A stretch of DNA of 64,000 nucleotides, from assembly GCA_030621845.1 (NCBI GenBank), contig JAUXHA010000004.1:1-64000 (forward strand), written 5' to 3'. This DNA comes from Spongiibacteraceae bacterium (GTDB lineage Bacteria > Pseudomonadota > Gammaproteobacteria > Pseudomonadales > Dasaniaceae). Below, in pieces: positions 28,141 through 38,281 of this stretch; the stretch's first letter is position 1; each line of letters begins with the position of its first letter. Below the pieces are notes generated by a model that was given only the letters and a program-made list of their open reading frames with translations, was not told the origin of the DNA and did not search any database. The translations under genes were made by a program, and so were the position numbers.

Positions 28141-28185
28141 ACTTATACTCAACCCGCCCCTGTGCGGATAATAAGAGCGACATTA

Positions 28186-29001
28186 ATGATGAAAAAAATC
28201 ACTGCATTTCAAAATAAAACCGTCATTGTTACCGGTGGCGCTGCAGGTATTGGCCGTGCGGTGTGCGAAGCTTTTGCCCAGTGTGGCGCCCATGTTTACG
28301 CGGCCGATATTAATGAACAAGGCCTGCAAGCTTTAACCTCACAATCATTTCCCGGTTCAATTACCACTATCAAAATGGATGTCAGCCAGGCGGTAGACTT
28401 TCAAACAGCTATTGACCAGGTTGTTGCCGAGCATGGTGCTCTGGATATTTTAGTCAACAACGCCGGCATCGCCGTAGCCGGTGATTTTCATGACACCACT
28501 ATGGCCGAGCTCGAGAAGATCATTAACATCAATCTCTGGAGCGTTATTCACGGTACCAAACTCGCGTATTCACAGATGATCAAGCAAGGCCGCGGCCATA
28601 TTGCCAATGTGTCGTCATCGGGTGGTTTAATGCCTGTACCCAAGCAAACCATGTATTCCGCCATCAAGCATGCAGTAACCGGCTTTAGCCATTCACTGCG
28701 CGAAGAAGCGGCCCTGCGCGGCGTAGAGGTCAGTGCAATATTCCCGGGCATGGTGCAATCAGATCTGTGGGATAACGCTATTAACGTTAAAGATTATAAT
28801 ATGAAAAAGGTTATGCAGGGCACCGGCCTAAAACCCATCTCTGCACAGGAAGCAGCCCAGTATATTTTAGAAGGGATTGCCGGCAACAAGCGCTCAATTA
28901 TTTTCCCGCGAATCAACCGCATCATTGTCCGCCTGTATCAACTATTTCCTAACATCATGGCGAAAGTGGTCGTGGCGCCTCTGGCAAAGGCGTCCAAATA
29001 A
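28186..29001 (+). CDS. short-chain dehydrogenase/reductase
   Basis: This classical SDR of about 271 residues has the cofactor motif TGGAAGIG near the N-terminus, the NNAG motif (LVNNAGIAVAG), the catalytic serine in VSSSGG and the Tyr-x-x-x-Lys pair in YSAIK. AADIN after the second strand suggests NAD(H) preference. It oxidises or reduces an alcohol or ketone, plausibly on a lipid or steroid-like substrate. ATG at 28186 is preferred over the upstream GTG at 28162. Its TAA overlaps the ATG of the next SDR (TAATG), so the two are translationally coupled. Confidence 0.85.
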   Translation: MMKKITAFQNKTVIVTGGAAGIGRAVCEAFAQCGAHVYAADINEQGLQALTSQSFPGSITTIKMDVSQAVDFQTAIDQVVAEHGALDILVNNAGIAVAGDFHDTTMAELEKIININLWSVIHGTKLAYSQMIKQGRGHIANVSSSGGLMPVPKQTMYSAIKHAVTGFSHSLREEAALRGVEVSAIFPGMVQSDLWDNAINVKDYNMKKVMQGTGLKPISAQEAAQYILEGIAGNKRSIIFPRINRIIVRLYQLFPNIMAKVVVAPLAKASK

Positions 29002-29975
29002 TGTCAATCCGAACGCTATTACGCAAACCGTTCACTAATACTTGCTTTGCCGAGCCTCGCGACCTCTCAGGAAAAAAGATCATCGTCACCGGCGCCTCAA
29101 CAAATTCACTGGGTTATGAAACCGCCAGGCAATTAGCCAACTGGGGGGCAACGGTTATAGTCACTAGCCGGACAAACACCGACAAGATAATCAGTACCCT
29201 CAAAAAATCGCTACTCGAGAATGGTGTTGACGCCAACATTGACGGCCACCCACTGGATTTAGCTGATTCAAAATCTGTCGGGCAGTTCACTAACTGGTAT
29301 CACCAGCGGCACGGGGATCGCCTCGATGTACTGATCAATAATGCCGGCATTCACCTGGATTTACTCTCCAGGTGGAAGCAAGCTAAACTTAGCACCGATG
29401 GTCATGAAATCCAGTGGCGCACCAACTACCTTGGCAGCGTCCAGCTCACTCATAATTTATTACCGCTATTAAAAAAAACCGGCCAACGCTATGGCGACGC
29501 CAGAGTCGTCAATGTGGTATCACAACTCCACAGTCGTGCCAGCAACGAAATCCTTTTTGACAGCAGTCGCAGCTACGAATCCTGGCAAGCTTACGGTCTG
29601 TCAAAGCTGGGGCTGATTCACTTTAGCAACGAGCTAAATCGACGTTTTTCCCAGTCCGACAATCTGCAAAGCTACAGCCTGCATCCTGGCAGCCCCTACG
29701 GCACTTACACCAATGTTGCGGACAAAGGGTTTGAAGGTCACGCTATCATAGGCGCGCTGCGTACCCTGGGAGCACCAATTGAAAAACTCTTTATGACCAG
29801 TGCCGCTGAAGGTGCGCAAACCCAAATTCATTGCGCCATCGCCAGTGCAGCCATCGGCGGCCACTATTACGTCAATTGCCAAGTGGCTAAGCCCACAAAA
29901 GACGCAGAGGATCAAACCGCCGCCGCACGATTATGGCAAGAAACCAATGCATGGCTAGACAAGTTATCCGCCTAA
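29001..29975 (+). CDS. short-chain dehydrogenase, retinol-dehydrogenase-like
   Basis: This second SDR of 324 residues has TGASTNSLGYETA at the cofactor site, VTSRTN after the second strand (the arginine points to NADP), LINNAGIH, and a catalytic YGLSK. A longer loop and C-terminus resemble the WW-oxidoreductase/retinol-dehydrogenase-like branch that acts on bulky hydrophobic alcohols. It is coupled to the previous SDR by a one-base overlap. A C-terminal segment (YYVNCQVAKPTKDAEDQ) is also typical of that branch. The substrate is unknown. Confidence 0.85.
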   Translation: MSIRTLLRKPFTNTCFAEPRDLSGKKIIVTGASTNSLGYETARQLANWGATVIVTSRTNTDKIISTLKKSLLENGVDANIDGHPLDLADSKSVGQFTNWYHQRHGDRLDVLINNAGIHLDLLSRWKQAKLSTDGHEIQWRTNYLGSVQLTHNLLPLLKKTGQRYGDARVVNVVSQLHSRASNEILFDSSRSYESWQAYGLSKLGLIHFSNELNRRFSQSDNLQSYSLHPGSPYGTYTNVADKGFEGHAIIGALRTLGAPIEKLFMTSAAEGAQTQIHCAIASAAIGGHYYVNCQVAKPTKDAEDQTAAARLWQETNAWLDKLSA

Positions 29976-30015
29976 TCCCCCCTATATAAGCACCAGTTAA
30001 TAACGGACTTATCCT

Positions 30016-30495
30016 ATGTTTTTCTCACACTCCAGCATTGTTCATCAGGAAGTTATCGAACTCTCCGCCACAGCAGAGCAAGTACGTGAATACATCATGA
30101 CCCCAGAGCGAATATTGGATTACTATCCCACAGCTATTGATGGCGGGGTTATCGAAGCAGGGGCCAGTATTTATTGTCGCGGAAAAACGGGGGTGTCGTT
30201 ATTAGAAGTGATCCCGGAACACAGCAGCGATCAATTATTGGTGATTAAAGTGACTACCGCCACCAAAATTAAACCACCCTTCACCAAAGAGCGAATCAAA
30301 AAAGCTACTTTTTTCACTATGATTGAGCACTGGAAAATAGAATCATGCGGGGATGGAACAACACTTACCAAGACCTGGCGGAATATAAAAAAATCTAAAT
30401 TCAAATTACTGCCAATGGGCCTGATCGTTCGTAGCAGCGCAAAAAAAGAGACTGCACAATTGAAAGCGGCGTGGGATAAAGAAGCGTTAAAATAA
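30016..30495 (+). CDS. SRPBCC/polyketide-cyclase-like protein
   Basis: This 159-residue protein has the START/SRPBCC helix-grip pattern: EVIELSATAEQVREYIMTPERI at the N-terminus, a central sheet with EHWKIESCGDGTTLTKTW, and a long C-terminal helix (LKAAWDKEALK). Members bind hydrophobic ligands in a deep cavity. It lies 40 bases after the SDR pair in the same direction and probably belongs to the same unit, which suggests binding or presentation of their substrate. No catalytic residues can be assigned. Confidence 0.7.
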   Translation: MFFSHSSIVHQEVIELSATAEQVREYIMTPERILDYYPTAIDGGVIEAGASIYCRGKTGVSLLEVIPEHSSDQLLVIKVTTATKIKPPFTKERIKKATFFTMIEHWKIESCGDGTTLTKTWRNIKKSKFKLLPMGLIVRSSAKKETAQLKAAWDKEALK

Positions 30496-30792
30496 GCGTA
30501 AAAATTAAGATTACAATATTCCAAAAGGATACATTCGCTATTGATAAGTGGATGTTGCACGCCTTTATCCACGCCAAATAACTGAATTTTTCTGTTCTCA
30601 GATTTACCCCGAGATATAAATAGAATAAAATACAAAAGTGAACAGGGATCAGAGTACAGTTAAACATAATGCCTGATCCAATTTTTACTCACAGCGTTTC
30701 CAGTGTGCACCTACATTGACAGTGATTGAATTTCACGAAGCATGGAAAATCGATAAGAATTTTTCTCGTTCACGACTCCAAGGAGCCGAGCA

Positions 30793-32664
30793 ATGACAAT
30801 TCGCCGCCATACTTTAATAGTATTCTGTCTACCACTTTTAATTTCAACCTTTTCCCAAGCACAACAGCTCACCCCAAACAACGCCGAAAAAAAATTACTC
30901 TGGGGTGACACACATCTGCACACCTATCTGTCTCTTGATGCCTATCTGAATAAGAATTTCTCCATCGGCCCCGGCACCGCCTACCGCTTTGCCAAAGGTC
31001 TTGCGGTGGCTCACCCGGTTACCAATACTCCGGTACAACTGGAAACGCCACTGGATTTCCTCGTAGTCGCCGATCATGCTGAAAACCTCGGTGCTTTTAA
31101 ACGTGTTATTGAAGGAAATGCGCCTACTGAAGGCTTATCAATAGCCGGTAAAATGAAACTCTGGTTTTTCGGCCATTTATTTCGTTACTTTGCTAACAGT
31201 GACAATGGACTTGAGAAGCTCAGTAAACTGTATAAGCCAAAATCCATGGATGTGGTTGAAGCCGCTAAATACACCGATAGCTCACCCCTCCCCAATATTG
31301 AACGCATGCAAGCTGATGCCTGGCTGGAAACTATTAATGCCGCTGATGAACATAACGACCCTGGAAACTTCACCGCGTTTATTGGCTGGGAGTGGACATC
31401 AATACCCGCAGGTGCAAATCTCCATCGCGTTATTTTCACCAGCAGTAATGCGGAGGTTGCCCGCGAGTTTCAGCCATTTTCGTCCAACCACAGTAACTAC
31501 CCGGAAGATTTGTGGCGCTTTCTTGATGCAAGCTCACAGCAAACCGGTGCAGATTTCATTGCCATCCCCCACAACTCCAATGTCTCCCGTGGCTTCATGT
31601 TTCCAACGGAAAAAACTTTGCGAAATGCTCCCATCAATCAGCAGTGGATCGAGCTCAGGGCACGCTGGGAAAACGTTGTTGAAATAACCCAAATCAAGGG
31701 TGATTCAGAAACGGACCCGACCCTGTCACCGGCAGATCCTTTCGCGGACTTTGAATCTTACCCTTACTACCTTATCCCCGTCCCTGATCGCTATCAGCCA
31801 GACAAAGCCAGTTTTGTTCGGTCAGCCCTTCGTACTGGCCTGGCTTTGGAAAACCGTTATGGCCAAAACCCCTATAAATTTGGGCTAATTGGCTCAACAG
31901 ACTCCCATAGCGGCTTGGCGACCGCTGAAGAAGCTAACTTCTGGAGCAAGTACGCCAAAGATGCCTTACCAGGTAACAAGCTCAAACCCTTCGGTGAGAT
32001 TGAAAACTACGCTTGGCAAATATCGGCTTCCGGTCTGGCTGGCGTGTGGGCCGAGGAAAACACCCGCGAAGCGATTTTTGCAGCCTTCAAACGTCGCGAA
32101 GTCTATGCCACCACTGGCCCGCGTATAGCAGTGCGAATTTACGGTGGCAGCGACTTTAAGCCTGGCGATGAAAACAACCTCAACATCGCTCAATTATCCA
32201 CTTCGGCTGTGCCTATGGGGGGCGAGCTTAACAGCTTAAATAAAGCACCGTCCTTCGTAATTCAAGCAGCCAAAGACCCAAAAAGCGCCCATCTCGAGCG
32301 CATACAGATGGTAAAAGGCTGGCTTGATGGCACAGAAACGTTTGAAAAGGTTTACGACGTAGTTTGGGCTGGCGATCGCAACCCCGATGCCAACGGGCAA
32401 GTGCCGAAAGTTGCAGACAACGTTGATCCAAAAACCGGAAACTACACTAATGAGCACGGAGCAAGCACGCTTGCTGCCGTCTGGATTGATCCCGACTTCA
32501 ACCCTGAGCAACCGGCATTTTACTACGTTCGGGTATTGGAAATACCCACGCCAAGACACTCCACACTTGACGCCATAGCCATGAACATAAACGTTGAAGA
32601 AACAGGAAAGCCGGTTTCCCTGCAGGAGCGAGCGTATACCTCGCCGATATATTATTCGCCTTAA
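30793..32664 (+). CDS. DUF3604 secreted metallohydrolase-like protein
   Basis: This 623-residue protein has a signal peptide (residues 1-24). A metal-site motif GDTHLHTYLSLDA follows at 38-50, VADHAENLG a little later, and GSTDSHSG further on, as in the PHP-like DUF3604 family. Predicted metal ligands are the His and Asp residues of these motifs. The family is common in marine Gammaproteobacteria and its reaction is not firmly established; a periplasmic phosphoesterase- or lactonase-like activity is a guess. AAGGAG lies 7 bases before the ATG. A homologue lies at 35047-37152 on the other strand. A preceding 297-base gap holds TTGACA at 30716-30721 but no matching -10. Confidence 0.8.
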   Translation: MTIRRHTLIVFCLPLLISTFSQAQQLTPNNAEKKLLWGDTHLHTYLSLDAYLNKNFSIGPGTAYRFAKGLAVAHPVTNTPVQLETPLDFLVVADHAENLGAFKRVIEGNAPTEGLSIAGKMKLWFFGHLFRYFANSDNGLEKLSKLYKPKSMDVVEAAKYTDSSPLPNIERMQADAWLETINAADEHNDPGNFTAFIGWEWTSIPAGANLHRVIFTSSNAEVAREFQPFSSNHSNYPEDLWRFLDASSQQTGADFIAIPHNSNVSRGFMFPTEKTLRNAPINQQWIELRARWENVVEITQIKGDSETDPTLSPADPFADFESYPYYLIPVPDRYQPDKASFVRSALRTGLALENRYGQNPYKFGLIGSTDSHSGLATAEEANFWSKYAKDALPGNKLKPFGEIENYAWQISASGLAGVWAEENTREAIFAAFKRREVYATTGPRIAVRIYGGSDFKPGDENNLNIAQLSTSAVPMGGELNSLNKAPSFVIQAAKDPKSAHLERIQMVKGWLDGTETFEKVYDVVWAGDRNPDANGQVPKVADNVDPKTGNYTNEHGASTLAAVWIDPDFNPEQPAFYYVRVLEIPTPRHSTLDAIAMNINVEETGKPVSLQERAYTSPIYYSP

Positions 32665-32803
32665 TATACGGTGAAGTACGATGTACGCTGTGGGTCTTGC
32701 GGAAAATTTTTAGCCACATGCCTACGGTGTTTTTTGTATCTGTTATCACAGCTTTACTGCTATTGTGTGAACTCACTACCTATACGTGCAAAAGGATAGC
32801 GCC

Positions 32804-34924
32804 ATGAGCTCCACCTTCCCACACCTCAGCCAAGCCGGCTCTATCGGCAAGCTGGCTCTCAAAAACCGTATGTTGGTCGCTGCCATGGGTGTTAACCTGG
32901 CCGAGGAAGATGGTAGCTGCGGCGAACAAATCATCGCCTACCACGAGCGGCAAGCACAGGGCGGAGCTGGCTTAATTATTCTCGGTGTGAGCGGTGTGGC
33001 CTGGCCTGCCGGGGGCAACCTGCCGCGACAAATTGCTATCTCCGAGGACCGCCATATACCCGGCTTGCAAGCACTGGCAGACGCCGTGCATAAACACGGC
33101 ACCAGAGTAGCCGCACAAATTCACCACGGCGGCCTGGTTGCAGTTCAGGACGCAAAAGAAGGTCGACCGATCTGGGTACCTTCCATGCCCCCCAAGGGCC
33201 ACAGCGATTTGGGCAACAGTATGCTAATGGAAGAAATGATGGCCTTCCACGACCCCGATGCCCCACCCCCGCAATTGCACCAGATGACCGGGGAGGATAT
33301 TGACTGGCTGGTCAATAAATTTGCCGAGGCCGCAGCGCGGGCGCAAAAAGCCGGTCTTGATGCGGTAGAAATTCACGGCGGCCACGGCTATATCATTTCT
33401 GAGTTTATTTCGCCGGCCATGAACCAGCGCAGCGATGAGTACGGTGGCAGCCTGGAAAACCGCGCACGCCTGTTACTGGAGATTATCGCAGCGGTGCGTG
33501 AGGCCGTGGGTCCGGACTTCCCAATTTGGGCCAAGCTGGACTCCATGGAATACGGCCGCGCCGAAGGCATCACCCTGGCCGATGCCAAGGCAGTAGCAAA
33601 AATGGCCGAGGCCGCGGGTGTCGATGCCATTGCCGTCACCAGTTATCACGACGCCAACAAAGGTGCCTTGCACTCAGAGTCGAACATTCCACATACGCCA
33701 GACCATATGGTGGCCAACGCCAGGGAAATTAAACAATGCCTCTCCATCCCGGTAATTACTGCCGGTCGCATCGAACCCGCCTCCGCTGAAAAGCATATTG
33801 CCAAAGGCCATTTTGACTTCCTCGCCATGGGCCGAAAAATTCTCGCCGACCCCGACCTACCTAATAAAGTGGTGGCCGGCACACCGGAGCAGATTCGTCC
33901 CTGCATTTATTGTTATTGCTGTGTCAGCCAGATTTACGTACTAAAATCCGTGAAGTGCGCAGTTAACCCGGAGACGGCCCGGGAAAAAGAACGCGCACTG
34001 ATCGCCACTGACAAACCACGTCATATCGCCGTAGTCGGCGGCGGCCCCGGCGGCATGGAAGCCGCCAGACGCCTCGCCATCCGCGGTTTTCAAGTCACCC
34101 TGATCGAAGCCAGCAATCGCCTCGGCGGCACCCTGCAATTTGCAGCCATTCCCTACGAACCCAATCAGCGCCTGTTAAAATGGCTGCGCTTGCAAATTCA
34201 GCAATCGACAGTCAATGTACAGCTGAACACCACGGCCACACCACAATACCTGAAAGCGCTGGCTGTTGATGAGGTGATAATCGCTACCGGCGCGCAACGC
34301 CTAATGCCCGATATCCCCGGCGCCGATCAGGACTTTGTTTTCAGTGGCGATGAAATGCGCTCGCTGGTGATGGCAGAAAATAATCCGGCCCTGAAACGAA
34401 AAACCAGTGCACTGACCCGAGCCCTGATCTCGATAGCGGCCATGACCGGAGTCACCAGCCAGCAGGAGCTGGTTCGCCTGGCGTCCAAAGTCTGGTTACC
34501 CCTGGGCAAGCGCATCACCATTATCGGCGCTGAATTGGTCGGTCTGGAACTGGCCGAATTCCTTGCCGAGCGCGGCCGAATAGTCACCATCATTGATAGC
34601 TCGCCCGAAGCCGGTAAGGGGCTGTTTTTAGTGCGTCGTATGCGCTTGCTTGATGAGCTCAATCACCTCGGCGTCACGCTGATCAACAACGCCGCTGATA
34701 TCGCTATCGGCAAACAAGCGGTCAGTTATACCAACCCTCGAGGCCAGTGCCGCAGTATCGATGCCAACCATATCATCGTTGCCCAGGGCGCAACGGCTAA
34801 TATGGGCCTGGCCGAAGAATTAACGGCGACCGGACTGAAGGTACATACGATCGGGGATTGTACCGGCGTGAGTTATATAGAGGGTGCCATTGAAGACGCC
34901 GCCAAATTGGCAATAGCGTTTTAA
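32804..34924 (+). CDS. 2,4-dienoyl-CoA reductase-like FMN/Fe-S/FAD oxidoreductase
   Basis: This protein of about 706 residues has an N-terminal Old Yellow Enzyme barrel (LKNRMLVAAMG, IHGGHGYIISEFISPAMNQR, AITAGRIEP-like phosphate site), then a cysteine cluster near residues 366-385 (CIYCYCC, then CAVNP) for a 4Fe-4S centre. A FAD/NAD(P)H domain follows, starting VVGGGPGGMEAARR. This is the architecture of bacterial dienoyl-CoA reductase and trimethylamine dehydrogenase-like enzymes, which reduce C=C bonds of fatty-acyl, enone or steroid-ring substrates. ATG at 32804 is preferred because AAGGA stands 8 bases upstream; the GTG at 32786 is an alternative. The substrate is unknown. Confidence 0.85.
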   Translation: MSSTFPHLSQAGSIGKLALKNRMLVAAMGVNLAEEDGSCGEQIIAYHERQAQGGAGLIILGVSGVAWPAGGNLPRQIAISEDRHIPGLQALADAVHKHGTRVAAQIHHGGLVAVQDAKEGRPIWVPSMPPKGHSDLGNSMLMEEMMAFHDPDAPPPQLHQMTGEDIDWLVNKFAEAAARAQKAGLDAVEIHGGHGYIISEFISPAMNQRSDEYGGSLENRARLLLEIIAAVREAVGPDFPIWAKLDSMEYGRAEGITLADAKAVAKMAEAAGVDAIAVTSYHDANKGALHSESNIPHTPDHMVANAREIKQCLSIPVITAGRIEPASAEKHIAKGHFDFLAMGRKILADPDLPNKVVAGTPEQIRPCIYCYCCVSQIYVLKSVKCAVNPETAREKERALIATDKPRHIAVVGGGPGGMEAARRLAIRGFQVTLIEASNRLGGTLQFAAIPYEPNQRLLKWLRLQIQQSTVNVQLNTTATPQYLKALAVDEVIIATGAQRLMPDIPGADQDFVFSGDEMRSLVMAENNPALKRKTSALTRALISIAAMTGVTSQQELVRLASKVWLPLGKRITIIGAELVGLELAEFLAERGRIVTIIDSSPEAGKGLFLVRRMRLLDELNHLGVTLINNAADIAIGKQAVSYTNPRGQCRSIDANHIIVAQGATANMGLAEELTATGLKVHTIGDCTGVSYIEGAIEDAAKLAIAF

Positions 34925-35046
34925 TTCCCGAGCCGCCGTGGATTTATTTCGAATCAATCATTGCGCCGTTAAAAACTCGCTAGCACAGGCATCAACATAG
35001 CGATGTCAGCAACCCCCTCCTGCCGCCGAGCCAGACGATTAGCCAT

Positions 35047-37152
35047 CTAGCGATAGTCGACAAAAATAGGTGATGACCACGCTCTGGGTTCCGCTTCCGC
35101 CAGGCAGTTATTATCGCGGCTGGCTTCCTTGCCAATGCAGTAACGGCGTTTAACACACACACCCTGTTCGTCATACTCACAACCGAAGGGGTCGCCATTA
35201 ATCAACTGTTGCGGTTCCTGTATTGCACGTACGTAATAGAGGGCATCGCGGGCATCAGTGCTAAATTCAGTATCTTCAAACTCAATCACACAGCCATTGC
35301 CATCAGCCGGGCAGCTAAACACGCGCCAGTTATCATCTACCAGTGCAACAACGGCCTCATCGGGTGAGACCTGCGGCTTGATTTTAACCACCTCGATACG
35401 TGTAATCGCCTTGCGTTTATCGGTTGGATTATAACATTCACTCGCGCAGAGGAATTGCATGCGATCAACACCCAATACTCGCTCCGACGATGTTGGACAA
35501 CCGGGTTTTTGTTCAAAAGCGCCCAATGCTGTGACACGGAAACGGGGCACCGCCGACATTTTCACCTCACTACCCATCACCGCCTTCCCCCCAGGGCCAT
35601 TGAGCAGGTCAAACCACAACAGTATTCGCTCACCGGAGGTGGCATAAGTATTTCTGCTATTCAGCCCCTGCCAGATGGCATCACGATCACGCCCTTCAGC
35701 ATGTACAGCTACCAGCCCACCCGTATAGTAGAAACCACCCTTCTCCGGAGCAGCATTGATAAAACGCGCCAGCATACTGTCTTCACCCACTTCCTTGGTA
35801 TCAGTATAACGAATACGATCAGTCTCTTTATAACCCGTGCCGGGACTTGCCTGGTGATTATCGCTAGAGCCTATCAAGCCAAAGCGGCCCCGCTTGGGGT
35901 TGCCATTTTCATCAAAACCCAGTGCCAGGTTATATTGCGCCGATTGTCTGGGAACGTAATCAAAAGCGGGCTGAAAAGCATTGCCAAGTTGGCCACAACC
36001 CTGCCATTGCTCGGCGCCAAAATCACGCATAGCGCGACGACCGGCACTATCACCCTGCTCCAGAAAACGGCCAACTGCTTCTTCCACCTTTTGATTACAC
36101 ACCACAGCATCGGGCTCATCACAGCTAGCCCGAATCAACTGCCCGGCCACATGACAACATGGCGTAAAATTTTCTGTCGGCAAAGGGCAAAACACTTCCC
36201 CCGAGCCTTTCACACCAAACCGTTGAAAGTCGGCATAACGTTCAGAGTTGCCGTGCCCGGAGTAAACTTCCAGCAGTTTCTGGTAACGCTGGTCATGCTG
36301 ATCGAGCTGATTTTTAAAATCTGCCTTGGCAGGATTGGTCGTTCCCCAGGACAAACCGTGGGGAATCACCAGGCTATCAAAGCCCCATTCATCCAGTTTT
36401 CGGTAAAGTACCTTTGGTGTCAGGGCCACCTCACGACAGTCATCAGGCAACTGATCGGCAACAATGCCCTCAGCGCAGATGGGCACATTACTACTTTCAT
36501 GAGTGGCGTAATTAAACCCTGACATAGCCTCAATGCCCCCCATTAAACTCATTACACCTTTAACTACAGAGGGCACTTGCTCAATGGGGTAACTTTCCTG
36601 CGAGGCAATAGGGCGACTAGGCACCTGCCCCGGCTCCGAATTCAGAAATATGACATTCTTGTGACCGTAGTGTTGCTCGGGATCACTCGTGTTTCTATTG
36701 GACCATTCCCAACCAACAAAGGCCACCATGTCTGGATTGGCGGGATCACCAGCTTTTTCATTACACTGACGGATACTTGCCAGTGTATCCTGCCAGACAC
36801 GGGGCGACAGCCCTTCGGCGTGGTCGTTAATACTCCAGAAATCCAGCGCCGAACAATAACGAGCAAAATCACAGGCATCCGCTGGGGTAAACACGCCGCC
36901 ATTTTTTACCAGCGGCGAATTGAAAATAGCCGCGTCGAGGGAATAATTGCTATGTACGTGCAGGTCGCCAAACAAAACCTGCTGGTCTTCCGCAGCGGGA
37001 GTACCTACACGCTCACGCGGCCCATCGGCCACGTCTGCCGATGACCAGGGCTTGCCGTTCCAGCCAACCCCCAAACCATAGAGAACAAGAATCACCAAAA
37101 ACAAACTCAAAATCAGCATTGCGAAAATGCGTTTCAAACTGAATCTCGCCAT
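35047..37152 (-). CDS. DUF3604 protein, membrane-anchored
   Basis: This 701-residue paralogue of the 30793 gene has one N-terminal membrane segment (about 10-28) instead of a cleavable signal, then GDLHVHSNYSLDA at 62-74, NDHAEGL and GSSDNHQ metal-site motifs, and a cysteine-rich insert (about 230-380, several Cys pairs) that suggests an oxidised extracytoplasmic location. It is the last gene of the long minus-strand catabolic block, about 230 bases after ThuA. Its two-domain length and the paralogue pair imply related but different substrates. No reaction is assigned. Confidence 0.8.
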   Translation of the reverse strand: MARFSLKRIFAMLILSLFLVILVLYGLGVGWNGKPWSSADVADGPRERVGTPAAEDQQVLFGDLHVHSNYSLDAAIFNSPLVKNGGVFTPADACDFARYCSALDFWSINDHAEGLSPRVWQDTLASIRQCNEKAGDPANPDMVAFVGWEWSNRNTSDPEQHYGHKNVIFLNSEPGQVPSRPIASQESYPIEQVPSVVKGVMSLMGGIEAMSGFNYATHESSNVPICAEGIVADQLPDDCREVALTPKVLYRKLDEWGFDSLVIPHGLSWGTTNPAKADFKNQLDQHDQRYQKLLEVYSGHGNSERYADFQRFGVKGSGEVFCPLPTENFTPCCHVAGQLIRASCDEPDAVVCNQKVEEAVGRFLEQGDSAGRRAMRDFGAEQWQGCGQLGNAFQPAFDYVPRQSAQYNLALGFDENGNPKRGRFGLIGSSDNHQASPGTGYKETDRIRYTDTKEVGEDSMLARFINAAPEKGGFYYTGGLVAVHAEGRDRDAIWQGLNSRNTYATSGERILLWFDLLNGPGGKAVMGSEVKMSAVPRFRVTALGAFEQKPGCPTSSERVLGVDRMQFLCASECYNPTDKRKAITRIEVVKIKPQVSPDEAVVALVDDNWRVFSCPADGNGCVIEFEDTEFSTDARDALYYVRAIQEPQQLINGDPFGCEYDEQGVCVKRRYCIGKEASRDNNCLAEAEPRAWSSPIFVDYR

Positions 37153-37383
37153 ATTGATACCTTCGTATAATTCATCACGGAATATCGTGGCTGTTTTATT
37201 TACGGTGAAAATCTACCCTAAACGGGCCTTCACCGCTCTATCCAGCATTCCCAACGGCAGGCAGGCTGCTGTAATCTATTGCACTCTGAAAAACCTTACC
37301 TCCCGAAGCAGCTGCTTTTGCAATTACCTTTGTCATATTGCTTCACCTTTTAAACTATCTGCCTGTACCTATACGATGAGCGG

Positions 37384-38238
37384 CTATTCGTTCTCCAGTC
37401 GACCCGCCCAAATAATCGCTTGTTCAAGTATGAGCTGAATCCGCTGGTCCTCAAAGGCCTGGGGCTGATGCCCTAATGCCAAATAAAAAACGCGTCCGTC
37501 GCCCACGGTATGGCTCCAGATCACCGGGTGATCCTCGCCCATCGGCCACCAATTGGGGTCGTAGGTTTTTTCATCCACCGTTGCCAGCACAGTAGCCCCC
37601 TGTAATCGCGGGCTATGTTCAAAACTGTACCATTCCTCTTCCAGCTCCCAATACTCAGGCAAGTGCCGCATCGCCGGATGGTCGGCTCCCTCAGTATGCA
37701 CCGTAGCGGTTTGAAACTGTGGCCACATGGAGTGCATGGTAAAGTTCGCGCGAATTACTTTACTGACGTACCAATCCCAGTCGGCATGGGAGCCATCGCC
37801 GGCGGCATGAATACCGAGATAAGCTCCGCCACCTTCCAGGTAGCGCTCAAAGGCTGCCTGCTGGGCTGATAATAATACCGGGCCAGTGGCACTGTTCCAG
37901 ACCACCACATCAAACAACGCCAATTGCTCATCATTAAATACCGCGCTACTTTCGGTGACATAAACAGTCCAGCCACGACTGTCTTCCAGACGCTTAAACC
38001 AGGTATTAGCGGCATCGATGGCTTCGAAGTGACGAAAACCGTTAGTCTTGGAAAACACAAGAATGGAGGGGCGATTAAAATCCCCGGCCAGTTCAGGACG
38101 CTCAGTTTCAAAAACCGGTTCAGCAAACATTTGCGGCTGCTGCTGTTTCTGTTTGTAGATAAAGGAAGCGATCAATCCTGCCACTACCAGCGCCACAATC
38201 AGCAGAACAATTAACGTGTATTTAAAAACTTTTTTCAT
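37384..38238 (-). CDS. ThuA-domain protein, membrane-anchored
   Basis: This 284-residue protein has an N-terminal membrane anchor (about 8-27) and a ThuA-like glutamine-amidotransferase-fold domain: FSKTNGFRH near 59, DVVVWNSATGPV, GGAYLGIHAAGDG and PVIWSHTVGDGRVFY near the C-terminus. In known systems ThuA works with a Gfo/Idh-type ThuB on trehalose through 3-keto intermediates. The present copy is on the periplasmic side and shares an operon with a GMC dehydrogenase and its small subunit, which fits a role on 3-keto sugars or glycosides. Catalytic residues are not established in this family. Confidence 0.75.
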   Translation of the reverse strand: MKKVFKYTLIVLLIVALVVAGLIASFIYKQKQQQPQMFAEPVFETERPELAGDFNRPSILVFSKTNGFRHFEAIDAANTWFKRLEDSRGWTVYVTESSAVFNDEQLALFDVVVWNSATGPVLLSAQQAAFERYLEGGGAYLGIHAAGDGSHADWDWYVSKVIRANFTMHSMWPQFQTATVHTEGADHPAMRHLPEYWELEEEWYSFEHSPRLQGATVLATVDEKTYDPNWWPMGEDHPVIWSHTVGDGRVFYLALGHQPQAFEDQRIQLILEQAIIWAGRLENE

Positions 38239-38281
38239 TTCGGCGGTCCACTCTATGAGTTACTCATTTAAGGTCAGGGGC

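Noticed and set aside
30716-30721. TTGACA as -35 box of the DUF3604 gene
   Set aside because: No acceptable -10 hexamer lies 16-19 bases downstream.
35455-36522. A 355-codon open frame on the plus strand
   Set aside because: It lies antisense to the DUF3604 gene, whose product has clear family motifs. The plus-strand translation has no recognisable motif and no ribosome site.
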